From: Amoebophrya sp. A120
Lineage: Eukaryota > Sar > Dinophyceae > Syndiniales > Amoebophryaceae
NCBI GenBank assembly: GCA_905178155.1
Contig: CAJINV010000001.1
Location: 8,949,865 to 9,013,864, forward strand
Length of the DNA stretch: 64,000 bases
Reading direction: 5' to 3'
Numbering within the stretch: position 1 is the stretch's first letter; the number at the start of each line of letters is the position of its first letter. Below, piece after piece: positions 52,402-63,498 of this stretch. The translations under genes and the position numbers were made by a program. The notes below the pieces were generated by a model, which saw only the letters and a program-made list of their open reading frames with translations, was not told the origin of the DNA and did not search any database.

Positions 52402-52890
52402 CTAACTAGAGGCTTGATAGTACTCTCTATGCCACTGGCCGGCGAAGATGAGAAGCAGGAGCAGCCCCGCCAATAAGCAACAGCAGAAAAGCACGCAACA
52501 CCCGCCAAGGATGGCAGCACCGCCAAACATGTACTCCAAACGGATCAGCGTTTCGCTTGAACCTGTCGGACCCATTGCAGGTGCCGGCATCTCTTCCGCG
52601 CTCCCGTCTATCGGCACCCCCAGCATGGCCTCGGCACTCTTCGGAACGGGTCCCGCCTCGCCTTTCGAAACCGGATCTTCCTTCGAAGCCGGATCTTCCG
52701 TTTTCTTGTCTGGCGGCTCTTTCTTCTCTTCCGCCTCAGGGTCTTTCTTTTCTTCGGCAGTGGTAGGAGGCGCATCTTTCTTTTGCTCCGGCAAGGCCGC
52801 CGCCTCCGCGGGAGCATCAGCTGCGGGAGCAGGCTCTTCCGCCGGAGCCTCCGCGGCTCCGCCATCCGCGGGCGGCGCAGCGTCGGCCAT
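52402..52890 (-). CDS. Ala/Pro/Glu-rich single-pass membrane protein
   Basis: Frame of 162 residues from ATG at 52890. About 115 residues are a low-complexity Ala/Pro/Glu/Lys tract (MADAAPPADGGAAEAPAEEP), then one hydrophobic helix with Cys runs (GGAAILGGCCVLFCCCLLAG, LLLLLIFAG) and a short tail QWHREYYQASS. As modelled it is tail-anchored in the cytosolic orientation. The stop lies on a possible donor (GTTAGTTT), and an in-phase acceptor-like ATAAG sits about 75 nt downstream at the proposed first exon of the esterase gene. It may therefore be the cytosolic tail and anchor of a type II membrane esterase. No known family. Confidence 0.6.
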   Translation of the reverse strand: MADAAPPADGGAAEAPAEEPAPAADAPAEAAALPEQKKDAPPTTAEEKKDPEAEEKKEPPDKKTEDPASKEDPVSKGEAGPVPKSAEAMLGVPIDGSAEEMPAPAMGPTGSSETLIRLEYMFGGAAILGGCCVLFCCCLLAGLLLLLIFAGQWHREYYQASS

Positions 52891-53714
52891 ATCTTTACGA
52901 CTTTAGCGCATCTTCACATGATCACGGCCGCCTACTTGTGCCTCCAGAAAGGAGTTGTCTTCTCGTGCTGTGGTCTTCTTCGTCTTACTAATTCTAATGA
53001 ATCGCTTCAATACAACGACGGGAAGTAACTCAGCATTCGACGAGACAAGGTTTGACACACATCAGTCACGCCTGCACCGCAAGCTACTCATCTATTAATT
53101 TACTCTCAACAAAATCACTCTCGAACGAGCACGAGGGGAACAAGATTGATCGCATTACATCACGGAAGTGCTGACATATGTAGCAGCTGCAGCGATCTGC
53201 AGATATATGACATGATTGTCAACATTACCGTGACAGTGATTGACCTCTTTGCGTATTTTCTGTACCAAAAGCAGAGTCGCGTCGCTACGTACTCGTTAGA
53301 TTTAAACAACTAATCTTGCCATTGCTGCGCACGACTGATATTGCAATGCGTTCAGGAGGAACGTACTTAGTTGCAAGAATTGCAACCATAGGATCGAACC
53401 CAACCGGAGGCTGTCCAGCAAGCGAGTTCGAGAGTCGCTAGACTGCTGCAATAGTGAAGTCGCATAGATATGAGAAAGAGATAAAAGAGTAAGAGATTGG
53501 AAAGTAGAAAGATGTTGAAATTAGAGATTAAGCTAAGGATACGTCTTATTTCATTTTCAATGCGCGCTTGAGGATAAAGCACAGCCTCTGTCGCTACAAC
53601 TGCGTCGCTACGCTGTACGGCTTAGCATCTTCACCACGATCAAATGTGGAGCGTCGGGCGCCAGAACAATATCAGCTACCTTCGCTGCGGACTAACGAAT
53701 CATTGTAGCCAGGA
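52891..53714. other. Intergenic, no gene recognised
   Basis: AT-rich spacer between the membrane-anchor gene and the karyopherin stop codon; no domain-bearing ORF. Confidence 0.55.
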
Positions 53715-56700
53715 CTATTTTTTCCTCCTAGCCTGCAGCTGGCCGATTCGGAACCAAATCTGTTTCCAGGCCTTTTCCGCATTGTCCTTGCCGTGCCTCG
53801 AGTACTGATCATTGGGGTCGATGTTTCTCCATTGCAGCGCGTGAAGCCAGTTCGTGACCTCTTTTTCGCTAGCGAACTTGCGCCATGGCAGCACCGAGTC
53901 AATGCCGTGGGCCAGCCAATCTCGGTACTGCTGGTCCATCTGATATTCCTGGGCCCCGAACCGCAGCTCCGTCAGAAAAGTCGGCCACGCGTCCCGTATG
54001 CGCTCGCTGTTGTTGATGACCGCGCACCGCAGCATGGACAGAATGACCTGCTGCCCGTAGCACTGCAGAAGAAATTGTCCGGGCAGCATCGCGGGACCGG
54101 GAGGCTGCGGCGAACCCGGGTGGTTCATCAACATGGGATTCAGCGGACCGCTGGTGGTCACCTGAAAATTCTTCTCCCGGAGCATATTCTCGAGAAACCC
54201 GAGCTGCGACTCCAACGCATTGTGGTACGTAACCTGAAAAGAGGTGGTCAGTGGTCTGGTCAAATTCTTTATCGAGTGTATTCATGCTCCGTTTCAGTAG
54301 TTACAATGAGAATATAGTACTTTCTTGTAACTGACAATAAAGTGTAGTGCGATCGTCATGCTAATGTGGAATCGAAGAGCAGCAATTGTTCATGACTTCA
54401 ATCCATCTTGATCATACATAGTACCAGCAAGCACTTCGGTAGCAGGTCTAGTGACGGCTTGAGCGTTTCGCTGTTGTACACCACCGCTGGCGCGCATTTC
54501 GCGTACCTTCCGTACATGCCGTAGAAGTCTTCTATGAGTTCCGCGTTCAGATCGTCGTCGCGCATGGCCATCAACGCGGGCAGGGCGGCTTTGCCCATGC
54601 GCTCGAACAGCTGCGCCAGGGCGGGCAACACTTCCGGGTCGTTTCCGTACTCCGAAACCACGTACTCGGAGGCGTACAGCCAGGAGCTCAGCAGCTTCTT
54701 TTCGAAGCAAACCGTGATGGTCTCGATGTACGTGGGCAGCACCTGCTTGAAGACCCGGGGCATCTTTCGGAGCGCGTGCTTCTGGAATCGCGTGATCTTT
54801 TCGATCAAATCCTCCTCCGTCGGGTGGTTGTGGCAGATGCGGTTCACGGTTGGATACAAGGTCGTCAAAAACGCGCCCCCCAACGCCTCGGCGAAGCCGG
54901 GCATCGCGTGCATGCGCTCCATGTCCGTGTGGTCCATGAGCATGACCAATCGGTCCACGATCTCGCCGAGTTGCGGGGGCGTGACGTTCTCGTGCCGAAG
55001 ACCGTTCACCAGCGGTACTATCATCTTTTCCAGCGCCTCGCGAAACGTGTGCAGGTCCTCGAGCTCCATGAGCACTTCGGTGAGCCCGCGGGTCACCTCC
55101 AGGTGGATTTTCAGGGGGAGCAGCTCCAGCGAATTGCCGTACACCGAAAGGAGCTGCGGGAGGTATTTGACCAAATTCGATCGGTGGCGGTTACATATTC
55201 GGGAAAAGGCGTACCCGGCAGCCCGCTGCTTGTCCTTGGACTTCTTCGCGCCGTCGGCGAGCAGGACCTGGCAAACACAATTCAGGTTCGCCTGCATCAA
55301 CTCCTCGCTTACGTCCCCGAGATTGCCGGCCATGGTGTCAATCAAGCCGAGGGCGGAGTGCTGGCAAAATTCCAGGTAGTACCTGTCGGGGTTTTTTCAA
55401 TCCGTGGTTGCGTAGAGATGAGGAAAAAAATTACTTATCATTATCGCGGATGTACTTATCCCACTATAAGACTTTACCGTGGTGCCAGGATGATAGTGAT
55501 GGCCGTCAACTACCCGCATGATGCACAATGATTCTTATGCTACATTAACAGGAGACAAAGCCAACTCATAGTGACTGCAACCGTTATGCTGGATATTACC
55601 TGTTGTCGGTTTGCGCGGGTTCGCTTTGGATGAGGTTCGGCAGAAAGGTGAGCAACTCTATCATCGCGGGGTAGGCGGAGTGCTCCGGGTCGATGTGGAA
55701 GCACATCGCGACCACTTGAAGCAGGAAGAAGTGGGCCTCCAGCTTCAGATGTACCTGATCTCTTGACGCACCATTGGGCGCCGTGCTCGACGAGGACCCG
55801 CCGCCGCCGGACACGCCGGCCGGGGCCAGCCGTGCGCTTTCCTGCTTCAGACTCTGGACGAGGAGCTGGAAGACTTCGCCGCGCCGCACCAGTTCGTATT
55901 CGGTGATCGTGCTGCCGAGCGACCTATCAAATGTAAAAATGTCTGGGTCTGGAAGATTGCGAGATTTGTCATGCAAATTTTCCATGACCAATGAGGTCTG
56001 GAATGCGGCGCCGAGCATGACAGAGTCTGTGAGGTCTCTGCCATGCCTATCCCGCATGAGAAACTACCTCCCAAGTTGGTCGAAAGTGGACAGCTTTTGG
56101 CACTCATGCAACACAGATTTTTGCATTTTACTCGGATTTAGCATGACAAGTTTTAATCTTCCAGACCCAGACATTTTTGCATTTGATACGACCGTACGCC
56201 TTCCCACCGGAACCGCTCCCAATCCTCGTCCGCGTCCTCGAAGGGATTCTTGATGTCTTGGTGGGGCACGATGCTCACCTGATGTCGTCGCATTGATTTC
56301 TCTTAGAAGTGGACTTGCTGAAGAAGCACTCCACGAGGAAGCAAACAAACTATAGCATCTAAAAGTAAAAAGAAAAACGTCGTGCCGAAAGACAAATGCA
56401 TCAGTATGAATTTCTTTCAAAACCAACCCTTTCTACCTCGAGCAAGACGCCGAACAGGTGCTTGTAGAGCTTTTCCGTCTGCTCAATTGTGGATGCGCTT
56501 TGCGGCGGCTGCATCTCGTAACTGTTAGAGGTCGCCCCTGCGAACGTGTCCGTCAGGGTGAGCCAAAAGTCCACGACGATGTTTGCCAGGTGCGGGACCG
56601 GGACCTTCAGGCACAGCACCAGCAGCTCCAGAAACTGGTTGTACTGGGCGGGGTTTCGGGCGATTACCTGCACCAAAGCCTCGCCCGCCGTCGCAATGAC

Positions 56701-57989
56701 GCGGATGAACCGGCGGAGCACGTCATCCTGGTCGCCGATACTGGGGTCGCTGGCGCTGAGCGCCGCTTCGAACTGCGGCCGCAGGTTGAGCACCGAGCTC
56801 ATAATGGGTGCCACACACGCCGCCTCCCGGCTACCTTCCTGCGCCAGCGCCTGCTGCAGATCCTTTTCCCGAAATAGGTCGAGCCCCTCGACGATGACGT
56901 CGCTAGCAACCGACCCGAGCTCGGGGTCGCCGAGGTAGGAAAAACAGGGCACCAAAAGGCTATTGCTGCCGGAAAACAGGTCCGCAGGGTCGTCGCTAAA
57001 TTTGGTCCACGCGGAGAAACACTCGAGCACTTTCACCTTGGCTGCGGTGGTCGGCATCCTGTTTTTGAAGTCAATTATACCCGTGTTGTTGACAAAATAA
57101 TGAATGTATGTTCTTTCGCCCCGGCGTGTAAGTATGTGTACAAGGAAAGTGCTGTGAATCTGGAACCAAAACAGCAGCTGAAAAAAACAGAGGTGAAGAG
57201 TACTCTATCGTCTGCAGGAACTGAAAGACTTGAGGCATGCTTTCGTGTAGCCTCCTCCTGTTTCTCTTTCTTTTCTCCGAATCCGTCAGAAGTCGCTTGT
57301 TCTTGTTTTCTTCCGGCATGAAGCGCAGCAAGTCCAGCAGAATGACATAGTTCGCTGTCTGCGCGCCTAGATCTCGAAACAGTGACTGAATCAAATCCGG
57401 CCAAAATTCGTCCATGTGAATCGCCAGACCGCACAGCGCGAGGCACAGTTGCGTCAGGGCGCTTCCAAAGGGCGCTCGATCCCGCAATCGCGCCATGCTC
57501 TGGAAGAGCGCGGTGCGAAGATATGTCATCTGCTCCTGGGTCGACAAGTCGTTGACGTCGTACAAGATTTTGGTCCGGAGCGTCTGTGCTGCAAAAGATC
57601 TGGTTTTTTTGTTTCGACAAATCAATTTTCATCTTGTTCAGAAACCGTTTTCATTCTGAATGCAGCCTGTTGTAGCGATATCAACATGGTCGACTGGACT
57701 AGAGTGTGTTGATTGAACATGAACTTGCACAAGAAAATCAAAAATCATAACTTTAACTTACGAAACATATACTATTCTTATACACTGTCGCCACATTTGT
57801 CGGCGCCGTGTCGTCGAGGTTTGCTCGAGACAATATTTCGCTCGCCGTGGCCCAGGCCGATTCGGCGCATTGCCACTCCGTGAGGAAAGTGTTTGCCTCC
57901 TTGATCTTATTCGCATCCTTGTCTCCGCCATACAGTGCAGCGCAGGCGTTGACGACATTTCGCATGTCCTGTTCGTTCATACCCGACAT
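53715..57989 (-). CDS. Transportin-3/importin-13-type karyopherin (seven exons)
   Basis: Nuclear import receptor of the importin-beta superfamily. Members of this branch carry SR-rich splicing factors and other cargo into the nucleus with Ran-GTP. Exons 57989-57784, 57599-57204, 57058-56437, 56278-56194, 55924-55600, 55382-54425 and 54233-53715 give exactly 1037 codons (1036 residues), near the family length. The N-terminus is importin-beta-like: ALYGGDKDANKIKEAN, WATASEILSRAN, then SFAAQTLRTKI. Later markers include YVILLDLLRFMPEE, VLECFSAWTKF, FLELLVLCLKVP, DADEDWERFRWEGVRSLGST, CFHIDPEHSAYPAM and QYRDWLAHGIDSVLPW. The protein is all-helical HEAT repeats. Five introns are GT-AG with conserved phase; the fourth is an introner. 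Confidence 0.88.
55925..56193 (-). mobile_element. Introner, family 1, in the karyopherin gene
   Basis: 269 nt including one copy of the duplication CGACC (55920-55924 and 56189-56193). Terminal inverted repeats of 34 bp (55925-55958 and 56155-56188) differ at one position. Removal restores WEGVRSLGSTITEYEL in frame. This is the only copy where sliding inside the duplication gives GT-AG borders (minus strand GTCG..ATAG). The interior matches the OST3 copy in the reverse orientation. Confidence 0.95.
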
Positions 57990-58930
57990 GAGGCAGCAGC
58001 GGCAGCCGGGGGATGCTGTCTAATACTCCCTCGCGTTTGAAGATCTTCTCTGACACCGCCAGACAGCATCAGCGCAAAAGCAGGCGCCGATGCGCAGCTG
58101 GTTTAAATGTGTCGTGGCTTCTCCTAGCTGGGACGACTGTACCGTGTGATATTACGATGCTTCTCGTTCTAAATACTAGGTCGGGTAGCTAGTAAAAAGT
58201 TGCAAAAAGGAGCCGCATTTACGAAGAGGAAGAGTTCAACAGGAATTATAGCGACAGGCGTTCTTTATGGTGCTTTGTCTGGGAAAATATTTCTGAGTAT
58301 GGTCGCCTGGAGGTGGGAATCGATTTCCGGAAAAAAAGACTTGTGTTTAAAGTATTTTCTAAACGTGACGAGCACCACTCCCACAGTCTCTGCCGTGGCG
58401 TTCCAACTGTGGGACCCGTGTTTGGATCTGAGCGCTTTTGTTCGGATTGTTTCTTGTATCTTTTGAGTGATCAAGTTAAGCCAGATCAAGTATGCATGGG
58501 GACTTGCGGTTGCGAGGAAAAAAACAATCGCGAAAAATGCATGCTCCTGCGACATGCCGGATCCACATCAGCAAAAGAAACTTTCGGGGAATAGATATAG
58601 ATCGTGACGTCCTGCCCTGTATGCATGATGTGTCAAAATACAAGATCCTTGTCGAGCTCACAAGATCCGTTTTTTCTGCTGCTACCGTAGATCGACGACG
58701 TTTGTCAGGTTATTCTACATCTTCTACTCTGTGCAACTACTTGTACTTCAGGAAATTGCTAAAAATTGCCCTCGAATGGAGGGAACTCTTAGACTGAACT
58801 CGGTGACGCTTCTTCGAAAGTTATGGGTCTTCCATCCGAGCTGTCGCAAAAGCAGCCGCTTGGCGCTTTTGCGGTTCCTCTTGATCTTTTCCAACATACG
58901 TTGCTGCTATTGCTTTTTTCTGGCTCTTTT
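57990..58930. other. Intergenic, at most a small ORF
   Basis: Spacer between the karyopherin start and the 3' end of the small single-pass gene. The only candidate is the 96-codon ORF annotated at 58265-58555. Confidence 0.5.
58265..58555 (-). CDS. Possible small secreted protein (96 residues)
   Basis: Minus-strand ORF from ATG at 58555. The N-terminus MSQEHAFFAIVFFLATASPH resembles a signal peptide or single helix. The rest is basic (TKALRSKHGSHS, RKYFKHKSF) with no known domain. It is short and isolated, so it could be chance. Confidence 0.25.
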   Translation of the reverse strand: MSQEHAFFAIVFFLATASPHAYLIWLNLITQKIQETIRTKALRSKHGSHSWNATAETVGVVLVTFRKYFKHKSFFPEIDSHLQATILRNIFPDKAP

Positions 58931-59470
58931 TCATTCATCAGCAACGCCTTTGCCTTTTCGCTTGTAGAATTCCTCTCCCATTGCAGTGTTTCTCGTCGTT
59001 GCTCTTTCGGCCTGATTTCTACTGCCTCCAGTGTCCGAAGCGATACCACTAGACTGCGCCCCTCGGTCACCATCATTTACCCATGGTGTTTCTTCCGGTT
59101 CTACATTGTTGCTATTCATCAGTTCCATATCAGCTCCCGTGCTACTATCCTTTGCGCCTGCGCTATTGCTTGCCCCTGAAGAAGGCCTGGGGAACCACCA
59201 GAATAGGTAGCGGCTCCATAGTTGCGTGTGCTTGACAAGCACCGCAACACCCCAGTGACCGACAACAAACAAGGCCAGCACTACTCCGTAGAGCAGAACT
59301 CGAATCACTGTGTACAAGTTCCACCCAAACGATCTGTCGATATGCTCCTGCTGCTGCTTCCTTGTTTTCCCTTTCGTCTTGGCCCCCCCACCCGGTTTCT
59401 TCGGCGCCGTAGCAGTAGCTTTCTTCGGCAAGGTTTTCGACGACGAAGCGGAAGCGCTGGCTGTCTTCAT
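58931..59470 (-). CDS. Small single-pass membrane protein, unrecognised
   Basis: Single frame of 179 residues from ATG at 59470. A Lys/Ala/Ser-rich N-terminus (KATATAPKKPGGGAKTKGKT) with QQQEHIDRSFGWNLYTVIR leads into one hydrophobic segment, about residues 55-80 (VLLYGVVLALFVVGHWGVAV). Next come LWSRYLFWWFPRP and a polar, acidic tail of about 85 residues ending GEEFYKRKGKGVADE. The layout resembles small ER membrane proteins such as the SMIM or RAMP4-like groups, but no family is assigned. Confidence 0.65.
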   Translation of the reverse strand: MKTASASASSSKTLPKKATATAPKKPGGGAKTKGKTRKQQQEHIDRSFGWNLYTVIRVLLYGVVLALFVVGHWGVAVLVKHTQLWSRYLFWWFPRPSSGASNSAGAKDSSTGADMELMNSNNVEPEETPWVNDGDRGAQSSGIASDTGGSRNQAERATTRNTAMGEEFYKRKGKGVADE

Positions 59471-61077
59471 GATTTAACCGAAACAAGAAAACCGAAACCA
59501 AAAGTTAAACCAGGATACCGATACACACACACCCATCAAGAGTCTCAAAAATAACAACACGATAGTCAAAAAGCGCCATCACAAGTAGCTGAACGCACTC
59601 TCATCTCATCAGAAAAATGAAAAACAATGCAGGCGAGATGGATATTTCTTTGCGCTCCCACAGGGCTTTCGATGATCCAAACTGCAGTGACAAACTGGAT
59701 GTGCACATTGAACTGCTCTTTCATACGAGAAAACACGACGCCCGATGCACCGGCGAAAAAGAATCTAGGCACTGCGGCAGTGCTATGGCTGTTCGCATTG
59801 TATGCAATTTCGGATAAGAAGAGAAGGGTCAGCGGGGATTTTTAGCAATTTCGCTGCATCCAGTTTGCGTTTGAGTTTATTGAGAGGATTAGGATTACAA
59901 CTACTTCGCACAGAATGGGATGCTTTCCGTGCAAAGGCTTCATGCTCCACTTTTATCACTCCACGACGAGGCAAGTCAATCACTATCAACCTCACAGGCG
60001 GGATACGCCAGAGGGCCGTAGCATGCCACGTGGTTCTTCACGGAATGTGGTTCCACAGTATGGTGGTGCTTGTGCTACACAGTCTCTTAGAAAACAAATT
60101 TGACGAGATCTTCGAGCTCACAGGTTTTCATGTTGAATTAAAATGACAGACAAAAAGAAGTAAAGCTACATTTTTTCAAGCACAACATGTGTTCGCCTTC
60201 TGCGCTATGGTCGGGTGTTTACGAGCTTTGGAGGCTCGTCGGGACGATTGGTGAGTAGATAGCTTGTGCAGCATTGCTTCGAAAATGAAATGCGCTCAGT
60301 GTCAGTTCGCAGCGGAAAAGGGTCCGGCATTTCATACTTTGATGCACACTAGCCATTTGCAAGTTCCTGCGTTCGCTGCGCCAGGGCTAGGCTCAGGTGC
60401 AAATGCAATAGCAACGACTGCATTAGCTCTAACACCAGATGAGAGTTGTTGCGGGATGAGATTGGGTTTTTATAATTCGAAGAAAAATTTAGTAAAAATG
60501 ACGTGACGGCTCACGCTCAGTTCATATGAAAATTGTGCGACTTCTTGGTAAAGATTAGGTGGAAGGGGAAGCACGACTTTGCGTACAGGCTTTAGACGCA
60601 CGACCGGGGGATACCGGTGCCGTGGCCGTCGACCTCTGTATTCTCGACTGGGCTGTTCTTATCACTCACAACGGAGGTGCTTTTTACTGAAATTGTTTTC
60701 TCCTACGTTTTTTTTTACCTACTTTGTCCAGGGGTCAAAAACGCCCTGAACTGACAAAACACTTCTGTATTCTCGAAAAAAGGTGAAAAGAGCATAATTG
60801 TGTTTAATTTTTGGTGGAACCACGGAAAATTTGTAAAAACGTGTATGTGTGAAAGTAGAACATGCTTATGTATGAAATGCAAATGGAAAAATTGAAATGT
60901 GCGAAAAAAACTTTCTGTCAGAGCAGGCCAGACTTTGGACCCGCTGCATTGATAGAACTGCTAGATGTGAAAGGTGAGTTTTGTATATATAAAAAGTTGA
61001 ATGAAAGGAAAAAGTTGAAAATTGAGGACATGACATCTTCTCATTTTTTTACCGCTCGACAATTTCGAGTGGATTAA
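59471..61077. other. Intergenic, no gene recognised
   Basis: Spacer of 1.6 kb, AT-rich, between the small membrane protein and the 3' end of the lectin gene. Several plus-strand ORFs of 60-115 codons have no domains and no supporting context. Confidence 0.5.
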
Positions 61078-63498
61078 TTACAGAAAGTGTTTTTTCTCGT
61101 AGGATCGCATTTTGTTCCAGATGGCGCACGTAGTTGCCGTGATGGAAAAGATGATCAGCCCAAACATGTACATGAGAGACGAGCTGCCCGTCTTGATTTT
61201 CTCCAAACTTTCGTGGAATTTTTCCACGCTCTTGGCCGTGCTGGGATTGTCCATCGAGGCCATGGCGCTCAGTGCTTTCGTTCGCGCACTCTCGACCTGT
61301 TGTATTGGAAAGATTTGTGTTCACACCAGAAGGTCGCTTGTTTCTCGCACAGCATGCGCGTCGAGAAGACAATATGCGAAGCACTAGGATCAAGACAGCG
61401 GAACAACAACAAGCCAATCAACTACGAAGTCATAATAAATCCAAAAACAAACTCAGTCGACATCTCAATGTCTAGTAGGCGCAAAAGATCGCAGAAAGCC
61501 ATTCTTTACCTGATTCTCATGGTCGCGCGACGAGTGCGACAGGAGCGTCTTGAGTCCTCGCATGTGAGATTTCAGATCGTGGATTGATGTGCCCTTCTCG
61601 TGGCCCAACACGACCCGGACCTCGTTCCGGAACTGCTTCACGGTAGCTTCGAGATTCGTCGTGCGGTCTCCCAGCTCACCCAAGGATTGCAGCAGCTTCT
61701 GATCCTTGTGGCCCTCGGCAAAGCTGTCGCAGTGGAGAAGGTTTAAGTATATCTAACGAATGTTTGTCATCGATATTCATTTGTAGTCGGGTAGATGCGC
61801 TAGAAAGTCAGTGAAAAAGAAATCTCATGGTCGAGAATCCGAACCCGAAAAAAAAAAGGTCAAGGTTTCAATAACTACTTTTCGAGGAGTCTTTCCAGTC
61901 GGTCGATAGCCTGCGTTTGGTCGGTTTGGTTGGCGTAGTTAAAGGAGTCGGCTTCCAGCTCTTTCAAGTCGACGCCCAGGCTTCTCGTGTTGCCAATGTG
62001 ATGCTCGTCGTGGTTGGTACTGTTGTGCAAGTTGAGGTCACAACATCGTGTACGTAAGGTTCAAAACTGTACTACAACCGGACGTCGAGAAACAAAAATT
62101 ACAAATCGCGATTGCCATTATCCACTCTCAGTGCGAAAAAGCATTCCAATAGGGTGAATACGAATGTGAGAGAACGAAAAACAAAGCATGACTGTAGGTA
62201 GCTAGCGCATTCCGAAAAAAAAAATTCTACGCTTTGATCCCGAGCAGCCCGACCGTCGCCGGCTCGACTTTTTCCTCTCCGGGTTCGCCCTTGCCGGAGT
62301 AGGAGGTGAAGCCCAAGTAGCCGCTGCCGTTGGTGATCCCCCCGGTGGAGACTTCGCAGACGTTGTGCCACTTTTCGCCGATCTTTACCTTGGCTTCCAC
62401 CTTGTTGCCCGGGGTCCTGGAAATCGCCAAAGTGATGTCCTTGTTATCGTACCGGAGGAATTTGGCGCTGCCGAGCTGTGTGCGGATCCCCTTCATGCTG
62501 TCCTCCACGCAATGGACCTGCGTCATGTGGTCCTTCTCGCTAAAAACCACACCAAACCCGTTCATCTTCTCCTGGTACCTGTTTTTTATTGCGTTTTCAC
62601 CCATCGTTTTGCAGTTCTTTCGAATCATCGAACCACAGCTCTTCGCCGATCATCAGATCATGAATGGCAACTAATGCTTCTACTTTTTCCTCCACATGTA
62701 GATACATTCAATATCGAACATCAAAACCTCCCTGCGCTGAGATAAGTAAGTATCACGACATCTTCGAGAAACTACAAACTATCATCCGGTGTACCCGTAG
62801 AATGTGAGCCCGTTTTTCTTGAGCAAGGCGTCAAAGTCGTTCTCCTTGTTTTCCGGCTTGTATTCGCTGTAGAACTTCGTGGAATCGAACCAGGTGGCGA
62901 AGTCTTCCGCCGAGTACCACATCGCGAAACCCTGTCCCCGCATCATCTCGCCCTCGATTTTGAAGTCCACCGAGACCTCAAAGTCCCGGCTGTCCACCGC
63001 CTCCCGAGCAAAAAGCTGCCCGAACCGATCCTGCACGCCGGGCGTCAGCAGCAAGTGATGCGGAAGGGTCGGAAGAGAGGCGCCATTGATGAACCTGTTT
63101 TGTGGATCAGGAAAGAATCATGCAATGAATATAAGTATTCATGCGATGAATTATACCGCTTCTGCGTCTATTCTCACGCAAACATGAGAAGAAAGACGAT
63201 AGTACTGTACTGTAGCGGCAGATTGAACAACGTCGTGATTTTTATACCTCATGCATCATGATCATGATCTCTTGATTATGCAATCGAGGTGGCGAATTTC
63301 TTCGTCTTTTATCAAGCAACAAACAAAGCATATTTTATACCAATCCAGGTCTTTTCCAATGCGGTCCAGTGCGATTGTGTTTTGAAAGGAATGCCTACTC
63401 ATCTCGATGGACATCCGGTTCTTCTCCGCATTCCGGTTGCCTTGGACCAACGTCGGCAATGCCATCGCGGCCCCAGCAAGGACGCTCTGCCACGTCAT
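61078..63498 (-). CDS. ERGIC-53/VIP36-like L-type lectin cargo receptor (six exons)
   Basis: Cargo receptor that binds high-mannose glycoproteins and cycles between ER and Golgi. Exons 63498-63341, 63094-62795, 62578-62231, 62019-61879, 61723-61510 and 61296-61078 total exactly 460 codons; all five introns are GT-AG and every phase matches. A signal peptide (MTWQSVLAGAAMALPTLVQG) precedes the lectin domain: LDWFINGASL, HHLLLTPGVQDRFGQLF, DFEVSVDFKIEG, GQGFAMWYS, GFGVVFSEKDH, VHCVEDS and KWHNVCEVSTGG. A coiled-coil stalk follows (SLGVDLKELEADSFNYANQ, RTTNLEATVKQFRNEV), then one membrane helix (MYMFGLIIFSITATTCAIW) and a short cytosolic tail ending YEKKHFL. The tail has the dilysine-plus-hydrophobic pattern of ERGIC-53 (KKFF). 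The usual calcium-site residues are only partly recognisable, so sugar binding is probable rather than shown. Confidence 0.88.

Noticed and set aside
60264-60506. Plus-strand ORF of 80 codons as a gene on the opposite strand
   Set aside because: No domain, no splice context and no neighbours on that strand.
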